Assembly: GCF_004135975.1 (NCBI RefSeq)
Contig: NZ_CP026538.1
Span: 3,844,001-3,908,000, forward strand
DNA: 64,000 bases
Reading direction: 5' to 3'
Origin: Solidesulfovibrio carbinolicus
GTDB lineage: Bacteria; Desulfobacterota; Desulfovibrionia; Desulfovibrionales; Desulfovibrionaceae
Shown here in pieces: positions 1 through 6,430 of the stretch (position 1 is the first letter of the stretch; the number at the start of each line of letters is the position of its first letter). The notes below the pieces were generated by a model. It saw only the letters and a list, made by a program, of their open reading frames with translations, did no database searches and was not told where the DNA came from. The translations under genes and the position numbers were made by a program.

Positions 1-1898
1 CCACAGGATTCACCTGCCTCGACGCCGCCGACTGCGAGGACATCCTGGGGCAGTGCAAGGACCGGCTGGGCCTGGGCAAGGGCGACCGGTCGTTTCCCCG
101 CAAATCGGCCATCCTGGGACTGCTCTCCAAGGCCCGCAACAAGGAACTGGAAGTCGGCGACGTCATCGCCCGGGAAGCCTTCCACCTGCTGCCCTATGCC
201 GAGGCCATAACGAGCCTTGGCCAAGCCTACGGCGCGTTCAAGGCCGAGCACAATCTCCTCGACTACGACGATCTGCTCTTCACCCTGGAGCGGCTCCTGG
301 CCGACCCCGCCGGTCCCGGCGCGCTCATTCGCGCCCGCCACAGCCATGTCATGGTCGACGAATACCAGGACACCAACAAGGTCCAGGCCAGGCTCACGCG
401 CCTTCTTGCCCCGGAAGGCGGCAACGTCATGGCCGTTGGCGACGACGCCCAGTCCATCTACGCCTTTCGCGGCGCGTCGGTGGACAACATCCTGGATTTC
501 CCGAGCCTGTTCCCGGGCACCAAGCTCATCAAGCTCGAACGCAACTACCGCTCCACCCAGCCTATCCTCAACCTCACCAACGCCGTGCTGGCCGGAGCCG
601 GACGCAAGTTCGAGAAACATCTCTTCACCACCCGCGAGGACGGCCCCCAGCCCCAGTGCATGCGGCCCTTTTCCGACCTCACCCAGGCGTCCATGGTGGC
701 GGCCAAGGTCAAGGAACTCTCGGCCACCTTCCCGCTGCATGAAATCGCCGTGCTGTTTCGGGCCGGCTACCAGTCCTATGCCCTGGAAGTGGAGCTCGGC
801 AAAGCCGGCATCCCCTTCCAGAAGTACGGCGGCCAGAAATTCTCCGAGGCCGCCCACATCAAGGACGTGCTGGCCTACCTGCGCCTAGCCCGCAACACGG
901 CCGATTTTCCGGCCTGGTCCCGGGTGCTGGCCTTCGTGCCGGGCATCGGCCCCAAAACGGCCACCAGGGTCTTCGAGGCCATCCGGGCCGGCGACCGGGC
1001 GATGCTTGGCAAGATGGCGGCCAAGTCGGGCGAATTCAAGGCGCTGATCGAATTCCTCGACGCCCTGCGCGCCCTGCCGCCCTCGCCCCAGGAGCTGCTC
1101 GCCAAGGTCATCGAGGCCTATGCCCCGCTTTTGGCCGAAAAATACCCCGACGACTATCCGCGCCGCCAGGCCGGCCTGGACCAGCTCGAACAGATCGCCG
1201 CCGCCTACGCCGACCTCGACGCCTTCCTGGCCGATCTGGTCCTGGAAAACCCGGACGAGGACCGCAAAAAGGCTCGCGAAGGCCATCTGGTGCTGTCCAC
1301 GGTCCATTCCTCCAAGGGCCTGGAGTGGTCGGCCGTGCTCATCATCGATCTGGTGGACGAACGCTTCCCCTCGCGCCATGCCCTGTCCCGGGCCGAGGAT
1401 CTGGAAGAGGAACGCCGGCTGCTCTACGTGGCCTGTACCCGCGCCCGGGACTATCTCGGGCTTTTCGCCCCGGAAACGCTCTACCAGCGCCAGGGCGGCG
1501 GCTGCGCCCCGGCCATGCCGAGCATTTTCTTGCGCGAACTGCCCCAGGGCCTTTTGGCCGAGCGCCGCGAACGCCTGGGCGGCTCCGGCGCGGCCAGCTT
1601 CGCCTGTCCCGCGCCCACGGCCGCCGGGGGGACTCCGGCCTTTACCCGCCAGCCCGTGCGCCGGGCCACCTCGGCCCCGCTCTCGGCCCGGCTGCCGGCC
1701 CGGGAGGACGCCCCGGCCCCGCGCCCGGCCCCGGACCCGTCGACCCTGGGCTACTGCCGCCACAAGATCTTCGGGCGCGGCAAGGTCATCGGCGTCCTGG
1801 ACGACGGCAAATACCGGGTCAATTTTCCCAATTTCGGCCCCAAGGTGATCCTGGCCGCTTTTCTGGAAATGGAGGGAGCCGCCTCGCCCGAGGCCTGA
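1..1898 (+). CDS. UvrD/PcrA-type superfamily 1 DNA helicase, 5' end missing
   Basis: The reading frame is open from base 3 to the TGA ending at 1898, and the start codon lies before the window. SF1A helicase motifs appear in order: a DYDDLL segment, motif II DEYQDTN, motif III GDDAQSIYAFRGA, motif IV ERNYRST, motif V TVHSSKGLEW and motif VI LLYVACTRARD. The Walker A and Q motifs must lie upstream. The C-terminus (GRGKVIGVLDDGKYRVNF) resembles the Tudor-like RNA-polymerase-binding domain of PcrA/UvrD, reached through a Pro/Ala-rich linker. The enzyme unwinds DNA 3'-5' in repair or in removal of stalled replication or transcription complexes. PcrA, UvrD and Rep cannot be told apart from this fragment. 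Confidence 0.93.
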   Translation, partial: TGFTCLDAADCEDILGQCKDRLGLGKGDRSFPRKSAILGLLSKARNKELEVGDVIAREAFHLLPYAEAITSLGQAYGAFKAEHNLLDYDDLLFTLERLLADPAGPGALIRARHSHVMVDEYQDTNKVQARLTRLLAPEGGNVMAVGDDAQSIYAFRGASVDNILDFPSLFPGTKLIKLERNYRSTQPILNLTNAVLAGAGRKFEKHLFTTREDGPQPQCMRPFSDLTQASMVAAKVKELSATFPLHEIAVLFRAGYQSYALEVELGKAGIPFQKYGGQKFSEAAHIKDVLAYLRLARNTADFPAWSRVLAFVPGIGPKTATRVFEAIRAGDRAMLGKMAAKSGEFKALIEFLDALRALPPSPQELLAKVIEAYAPLLAEKYPDDYPRRQAGLDQLEQIAAAYADLDAFLADLVLENPDEDRKKAREGHLVLSTVHSSKGLEWSAVLIIDLVDERFPSRHALSRAEDLEEERRLLYVACTRARDYLGLFAPETLYQRQGGGCAPAMPSIFLRELPQGLLAERRERLGGSGAASFACPAPTAAGGTPAFTRQPVRRATSAPLSARLPAREDAPAPRPAPDPSTLGYCRHKIFGRGKVIGVLDDGKYRVNFPNFGPKVILAAFLEMEGAASPEA

Positions 1899-1909
1899 CC
1901 GCCCGCCTC

Positions 1910-2012
1910 GTGTCGCGTCCGCGAGAAGCGCATAGGGCGTTTTATAGGCAACGAGCTCAAACCACTTGGTTTTCTTAAAAAATACTACCGTATTTTTTAA
2001 GGGACGCGACAC
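1910..2012. repeat. 103-bp element with 11-bp terminal inverted repeats and an inner AT-rich palindrome (MITE/REP-like)
   Basis: The ends are GTGTCGCGTCC (1910-1920) and its exact reverse complement (2002-2012). Just inside the right end lies a perfect 12-bp inverted repeat, CTTAAAAAATAC (1974-1985) and GTATTTTTTAAG (1990-2001), with a TACC loop. The 11-bp end sequence occurs again at 21522-21532, also next to an AT-rich palindrome, and a similar palindrome lies in front of cydA at 12119-12142. The element ends 18 bases before the start of the PP2C phosphatase gene, so it could also act as its regulatory region. Confidence 0.6.
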
Positions 2013-2029
2013 TAGCCCCCGGAGTCGCC

Positions 2030-4219
2030 GTGCGCATCCGCTGGAAGCTCTTCTGGCTCCTGGCCGCCCTGTCGCTGGTTCCGTTGATCGTCCTTCGCGT
2101 CAACAGCCAGCTGGCCCTGTCGCGTCTGGCCGAACGCCTTTCGAGCCGGGTCGGGGCGCATCTGGTGGCCGAGGCCAAGACGCGCCTGGGGCGCACCGTG
2201 GAAGACCACGCCCGGCTGCTGGCCGCCCGCCGCCAGACCCTGGCCCTGGCCGCCGCCCTCCAGGCCGACGCCGTGGGGCAGGCCCTGGCCGCGCCGCCGG
2301 ACAAGGCCCACGATCCGCGCCAACAGGCCGTCATCACCACCGCCCTGCCGGCCATGCCCATGAACATGGGCATGGGCCGCGCCGACCACCCCGACCACGA
2401 AGGCTTTGTCGAAACGCCGGGCTATTACCGGGTCGATCTCGAAGGCCGCCGCCTGCCCCTGCCCATCGATCCCGACCGGGTGCTCCTGCGCCTGCCGCCC
2501 GATGCCAGCGCCGACGCCCTCCCCCCGAACGCCGCCGCCCTGGCCGGCCTCGCCCGCCCGCTACAGCGCATCGCCGCCCTGGTCGGCCCCCTGGCCCATT
2601 TTCAGGACACCATCCTGGCCGACGCCACGGTGGCCGTCTATCCAGCCGTGCCGGGCTGGCCCCGACGAGCCAATCCGTTAAGCGCCCCCTGGTACCAGGC
2701 CGCCATCGCCGCCGACGCCCCGGTCTGGGGCCAACCCCAGGGCGAACCCGGCACCGGGCGCGTGTCCGTGGTGGTGGCCGCGCCGGTGCACCGCCCGGAC
2801 GGCGGCGTCATCGGGGCCACGGCCATCTTCACCCCGCTGTCCGACCTGCTCGCCTCGGTCAGCAGCCCCGGCCACATCGCCCCGGACATCGAAACCCTGC
2901 TCGTCGTGGCCGCGCCGGACGACAAGGGCGCGCCGCGCCTTCTGGTCGAGGCCGGCGAGGTGGTGCGCGCCGCCCGTGGCGGCCACGGCTGGCAGGCCTT
3001 TGTCCACCCCGCGCCCCTGGCCTCGCCGGACGAAGCCACCCTGGCCGTCATGGCCCTGGACGTGGCCGCCGGGACCTCCGGCGTGGTCCGCCTGCCCTAC
3101 AACGGCCGCGAGGTCCTGGCCGCCTACGCCAGAACCGGCGAAAACGAAGCCCTGCTCCAGCTCGCCCCGGTGGAAGACGTGCTGGCCGAGGCCGCGGCCG
3201 TGGCCGGCGACGTGGACACCAGCATCCGCCGCCTCTACATCATCGGCTCATTTATCGCCGGCGCGGTAATGCTCGCCCTGGCCTTCGTTTCCCTGGCCGC
3301 CTCCCGGGTCGTCACCCGGCCCATCCTGGCGCTCACGGCCATGGCCCGCCGCCTGGCCGCCCGCGACTTCACCGCCCGGGCCTCGGTCAAAGGCCACGAC
3401 GAGATCGCCGAACTCGGCCGGGTGTTTAACGAGCTTGCTCCCACCCTCGACGCTCACGTGCGCCTGTGCGAATCCGTGGCCCTGGCCAGCGAGATCCAGC
3501 GCAGCCTGCTGCCCGGCCAGCCACCGGACATTGCCGGCCTGGCCCTGGGGGCCGCCTGCCGCTACTGCGACGCCACCGGCGGCGACTACTACGACATCCT
3601 GCCCTTCGACGGTCCCAAAGCCGGCCTCGTCGGCCTGGCCGTGGGCGACGTCACCGGCCACGGCCTGGAAGCGGCGCTCCTCATGACCACCGCCCGGGCG
3701 CTGCTGCGACCGCGTGCCGCCGCCCCGGGCACGCCCGGCGAGGTCCTCACCGACGTCAACCGGGAGCTAGCCCGCGACACCATGGGCACTGGCCGCTTCA
3801 TGACGCTCTTTTACCTGGAGATCGATCCGGCCGGCCGTCGCGCCGCTTTTGCCCGGGCCGGCCACGACCCGGCCCTGGTCCACGATCCCGCCACCGGCCA
3901 AACGTCGGAACTCACCTGCAAAGGCCTGATCCTCGGAGCCATAGACGACACCGCTTACGCCACCGGACACCTCACGGACCTCGCCCCGGGCATGATCATC
4001 CTCATCGGCTCCGACGGCCTGTGGGAAGCCCGCAACGCCGACGACGAGATGTTCGGCAAGGACCGAACCCGGGCCGTGCTGGCCAAGGCCGCCCCCCTCG
4101 GCCCCCAGGCCGTCTGCCAGGCCCTCATGGATGCCCTCGACGCCTTCCGGGGCGAAACGCCGCTGGCTGACGACGTCACCCTGCTGGCCGTGGCCCTGAC
4201 CGCCCAAACCCCAACCTGA
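2030..4219 (+). CDS. Membrane-anchored HAMP-PP2C (SpoIIE/RsbU-like) serine phosphatase
   Basis: 729 aa from a GTG start with GGAG five bases upstream. There is a transmembrane helix at about residues 7-25, a roughly 375-residue extracytoplasmic sensor region, a second helix at about 403-425, a HAMP linker, and a SpoIIE-type PP2C domain from about 485 to the end. Metal-binding motifs are visible: GGDYYDILP, GDVTGHGLEAAL, GSDGLWEA and DDVTLL. Members of this family dephosphorylate anti-anti-sigma factors (STAS proteins) in partner-switching systems or act within two-component networks. No STAS or RsbW-like partner is in the window. A receiver gene follows after a 58-aa gene. An element with terminal inverted repeats abuts the start. 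Confidence 0.9.
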   Translation: MRIRWKLFWLLAALSLVPLIVLRVNSQLALSRLAERLSSRVGAHLVAEAKTRLGRTVEDHARLLAARRQTLALAAALQADAVGQALAAPPDKAHDPRQQAVITTALPAMPMNMGMGRADHPDHEGFVETPGYYRVDLEGRRLPLPIDPDRVLLRLPPDASADALPPNAAALAGLARPLQRIAALVGPLAHFQDTILADATVAVYPAVPGWPRRANPLSAPWYQAAIAADAPVWGQPQGEPGTGRVSVVVAAPVHRPDGGVIGATAIFTPLSDLLASVSSPGHIAPDIETLLVVAAPDDKGAPRLLVEAGEVVRAARGGHGWQAFVHPAPLASPDEATLAVMALDVAAGTSGVVRLPYNGREVLAAYARTGENEALLQLAPVEDVLAEAAAVAGDVDTSIRRLYIIGSFIAGAVMLALAFVSLAASRVVTRPILALTAMARRLAARDFTARASVKGHDEIAELGRVFNELAPTLDAHVRLCESVALASEIQRSLLPGQPPDIAGLALGAACRYCDATGGDYYDILPFDGPKAGLVGLAVGDVTGHGLEAALLMTTARALLRPRAAAPGTPGEVLTDVNRELARDTMGTGRFMTLFYLEIDPAGRRAAFARAGHDPALVHDPATGQTSELTCKGLILGAIDDTAYATGHLTDLAPGMIILIGSDGLWEARNADDEMFGKDRTRAVLAKAAPLGPQAVCQALMDALDAFRGETPLADDVTLLAVALTAQTPT

Positions 4220-4233
4220 TCAAGGAAACCGCC

Positions 4234-4410
4234 ATGCTTGTTAGCGAAAACGACGCCAAGTTCAAATTCTGCCCGCTGCTCAAGACCCACGACGACAAGA
4301 TGAAATTCTGCCAGGGGACCATGTGCATGATGTGGCGGACTACAGGCGGCGAGTCCGGCTACTGCGGCCTGGCCGGACATCCCGCCGCCGCCGCCGCCTT
4401 CGCGTCCTGA
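4234..4410 (+). CDS. Small Cys-rich protein, 58 aa, unknown function
   Basis: A short ORF with AAGGAAA upstream of ATG 4234, 14 bases after the phosphatase gene. It contains CPLL near residue 14, then FCQGTMCMMWR and GYCGLAGH, giving four cysteines spaced C-x(n)-C-x(4)-C-x(n)-C. The C-terminus is Ala-rich. The cysteine pattern suggests a metal site or structural disulfides, but this is inference; I know of no assigned function. Position and spacing suggest cotranscription with the phosphatase. Confidence 0.7.
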   Translation: MLVSENDAKFKFCPLLKTHDDKMKFCQGTMCMMWRTTGGESGYCGLAGHPAAAAAFAS

Positions 4411-4466
4411 TGCCGACACCACTCCCGAGGCGCAGTTGAAATGAAAGCTCTCATATCGATAGTGAT

Positions 4467-4485
4467 TTATATTTTTACAATATAA
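4467..4485. promoter_or_regulatory. AT-rich palindrome in the putative promoter region of the receiver gene
   Basis: The gap between 4410 and 4630 contains an AT island with an inverted repeat TTATAT (4467-4472) / ATATAA (4480-4485). The segment also supplies -10-like hexamers (TACAAT, TATAAC). It sits about 145 bases before the chosen start of the receiver gene. A promoter or operator here is inference from composition only. Confidence 0.3.
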
Positions 4486-4629
4486 CGGCCGTGATGTTGT
4501 ACATGAGGCCTGAGCCATTAACGAAGCGCTGGCGTCGATAATCGCCCCCGGCTGTTGACGCCAAAGGCGTTTCTGGTAGGCTTCGGGGCCGGCATTCGCC
4601 GAGCTCTGACCGCTTTATCGGGATATACC

Positions 4630-5058
4630 ATGCTGCGCGCGCTCATCGTCGACGACGACCCTGTGACCAAACGCTTCCTGGCGGAAATCCTCGCCCCGTT
4701 CGCCGTCTGCGAACTGGCCGCCAACGGCCGCGAGGGCCTCGACGCCTTTGCCCGGGCCCTTAGCGACGTCAAGCCCTACGACGTCATCTTCATCGACGTC
4801 ATGATGCCGGCCATGGACGGCCACCAGGCCCTGGAAGCCATGCGCCACCTGGAACACGAACAACACGTCGGCCCATCCGACGCCGCCAAGGTCATCATGG
4901 TCTCGGCCGCCGACGACTCCAGAAACGTCTATCGGGCCTTCTTCCAAGGCCAGGCCCTGTCGTTTCTCCCCAAACCCTTCACCAGCGACGCCGTCCTGGC
5001 CGAACTGCGCAAGTTCGACATCATCGACCAGCCCGCCCCCCAAAGGAGCACCGCATGA
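4630..5058 (+). CDS. Single-domain response regulator (receiver only)
   Basis: 142 aa with one receiver domain: the acidic pair in IVDDDP at about residues 6-11, the phosphoacceptor Asp in FIDVMMP, and the conserved Lys in LPKPF near residue 115. There is no output domain, so it is a CheY/Spo0F-like phosphorelay or interaction module. ATG 4630 is chosen because the receiver fold begins at once (MLRALIVDDD). An in-frame TTG at 4555 would add 25 residues with no homology to the domain. Its last four bases overlap the start of the cytochrome b5-like gene, so the two are probably translationally coupled and may work together. Confidence 0.88.
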   Translation: MLRALIVDDDPVTKRFLAEILAPFAVCELAANGREGLDAFARALSDVKPYDVIFIDVMMPAMDGHQALEAMRHLEHEQHVGPSDAAKVIMVSAADDSRNVYRAFFQGQALSFLPKPFTSDAVLAELRKFDIIDQPAPQRSTA

Positions 5059-5792
5059 GCCAGAACCCGGAAAAACGCTTCACACCCCAGGAATTGGCCG
5101 CCTTTGACGGAACCGACGGCAAACCCACCTACCTGGCCTACAACGGCGTGGTCTACGACGTCTCCGCCAGCCGCCTGTGGAAAGCCGGCAAACACATGAA
5201 CCGCCACCACGCCGGCGGCGACATGGGCCTCGAACTCTCCCAGGCCCCCCACAACCCCGATGTCCTGGAACGCTTCCCCCGGGTCGGCCTCCTCGACGCC
5301 CCGGCCCTTAAACCCGAACCCGCCGCCGACCGCGTGCCGCCCTGGCTGGCCAAGTGCATGAAGCGCTTCCCCATGCTCAAGCGCCACCCCCACCCCATGA
5401 CCGTCCACTTCCCCATCGCCTTTTGCACCGCCGCCCCCCTGTGCCTGCTGCTGGCCCTTGTCACCGGCAACCAAACCTTCGCCGCCGCCCTGCCCGTGCT
5501 GCTCGGCCTGGCCCTGGTCTTCACGCCCGTGGCCATCGTCACCGGGCTTTTCACCTGGTGGCTCAACTACGCCAGCGCCCGGGTCACTCCCATCATGATC
5601 AAACTCGCCGCCACGCCCGTGCTGTTTTTAGCCCTGCTGTGGACGTTTATTGAAAGCGTCAAGACGCCCGACATCATGGCCGAAGCCGGCAGCCACATCG
5701 GCTTCGTGCTGGTCGTGCTGGCGCTCATGCCCATCGTCTCCGTCATCGGCTGGTTCGGCGCGGCGTTGACCTTCCCGCCGCACGACGACTAA
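5055..5792 (+). CDS. Cytochrome b5-like heme domain fused to a DUF2231 membrane domain
   Basis: 245 aa. Residues about 8-85 resemble a cytochrome b5-like heme/steroid-binding domain (FTPQELAAFDG near the start, YNGVVYDVS in the middle, a His-rich KHMNRHHAGG stretch, then SQAPHNPDVLERFP). Residues about 115-245 carry four hydrophobic segments typical of DUF2231, including the HPMTVHFPIAF entry to the first helix with two histidines that could bind heme. The protein is probably a membrane b-type redox or sensor protein. It overlaps the receiver gene by four bases. A GC-rich hairpin follows at 5842. Confidence 0.82.
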   Translation: MSQNPEKRFTPQELAAFDGTDGKPTYLAYNGVVYDVSASRLWKAGKHMNRHHAGGDMGLELSQAPHNPDVLERFPRVGLLDAPALKPEPAADRVPPWLAKCMKRFPMLKRHPHPMTVHFPIAFCTAAPLCLLLALVTGNQTFAAALPVLLGLALVFTPVAIVTGLFTWWLNYASARVTPIMIKLAATPVLFLALLWTFIESVKTPDIMAEAGSHIGFVLVVLALMPIVSVIGWFGAALTFPPHDD

Positions 5793-5841
5793 TTAGTTAG
5801 CTGAAATAAAAGGCAGAGAAGGCAAAAGATGCCTCCGGCGG

Positions 5842-5862
5842 CCGGGGGGCTCAGCCCCCCGG
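5842..5862 (+). terminator. GC-rich hairpin after the b5/DUF2231 gene
   Basis: A perfect 10-bp stem CCGGGGGGCT / AGCCCCCCGG around a single C, 50 bases after the stop codon. No clear U-tract follows, so it is a weak intrinsic terminator at best. It belongs to a family of similar hairpins in this window (6364, 18169, 52213). Confidence 0.45.
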
Positions 5863-5922
5863 ACCCCCGACATGGGGATGGCCGGTCGGTTGATTGGTTC
5901 GGCGGACGGCCCGAGAGAAAAT

Positions 5923-5991
5923 GGGGGCTGGAATTTGCCGGTTTGGGCCGGGCGGAAGCCGCCCGACCCAAACCGGCAAATTCCAGCCCCC
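5923..5991. repeat. 69-bp palindrome with arms of about 31 nt
   Basis: The left arm begins GGGGGCTGGAATTTGCCGG and its reverse complement occupies 5961-5991 with one internal mismatch. The short centre is GGAAGCC-like. Such a near-perfect structure could form a cruciform in DNA or a long hairpin in RNA. Confidence 0.8.
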
Positions 5992-6000
5992 AACTCGCCA

Positions 6001-6054
6001 GCGAAGCGGCCGGATCGGCGCGATCAAAGCCTCGCGCCGATCCGGCCGCTTCGC
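6001..6054. repeat. Perfect 23-bp inverted repeat, 8-nt loop
   Basis: Bases 6001-6023 (beginning GCGAAGCGGCCGGATC) are the exact reverse complement of 6032-6054. The loop is TCAAAGCC. Confidence 0.85.
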
Positions 6055-6189
6055 CATGTCTTGAGCTTGATCAACAGGAGGGGACCGATATCCCCTCTTA
6101 GTGGTCTTTCGCCCCAAAGGGCCTTCTCGCAGGCCTCTCGTGCAACCGGCCTGCCCATCATCCCCGTCCCGGGCGACCCCGGGCGAACC

Positions 6190-6266
6190 GGGTCGTTGAA
6201 ATTTCCGGGCCGCCCTGCTCCCGGCGACAGCCGGGTGCATCGACGGCCCGGAAATTTCAACGACCC
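6190..6266. repeat. Perfect 23-bp inverted repeat enclosing an inner hairpin
   Basis: Bases 6190-6212 (beginning GGGTCGTTGAAATTTCC) are the exact reverse complement of 6244-6266. The 31-nt interior contains a second hairpin, CCCGGC-GACA-GCCGGG. The arm word GAAATTTCCGG resembles GAATTTGCCGG in the 5923 palindrome. Confidence 0.85.
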
Positions 6267-6363
6267 ACGCGGCGCAGCCGCCAGCGCTCCCGCGCCCAAC
6301 GGTCTTGCCGCGCTCCCGTTCAACCGCAAATTCCCCGCCCTTTACCGCCCCCATTCAGGGTTT

Positions 6364-6386
6364 CCAAAGGGGGTCACCCCCTTTGG
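6364..6386 (-). terminator. Hairpin downstream of the sensor kinase gene
   Basis: Perfect 10-bp stem CCAAAGGGGG / CCCCCTTTGG with a 3-nt loop, about 45 bases past the kinase stop on the minus strand. There is no U-tract. It shares the GCCTCCGGCGGCC flank with the 5842 hairpin in inverted orientation. Confidence 0.45.
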
Positions 6387-6430
6387 CCGCCGGAGGCATT
6401 CTTTCCTCCCTCACCCCTCATAACCAACCA

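Larger units (their letters stand above)
5793..6430. other. Non-coding region between convergent genes, filled with long palindromes
   Basis: No credible gene is present; open frames here are by-products of high GC and palindromy. The region holds, in order, a GC-rich 10-bp hairpin (5842-5862), a palindrome with arms of about 31 nt and one mismatch (5923-5991), a perfect 23-bp inverted repeat with an 8-nt loop (6001-6054), a perfect 23-bp inverted repeat enclosing a smaller hairpin (6190-6266), and a 10-bp hairpin (6364-6386). The two outer hairpins carry the same flanking word GCCTCCGGCGGCC in opposite orientations. Confidence 0.75.

Noticed and set aside
4555-4629. TTG start adding 25 residues to the lone receiver
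   Set aside because: No ribosome site, and the receiver fold begins at ATG 4630.
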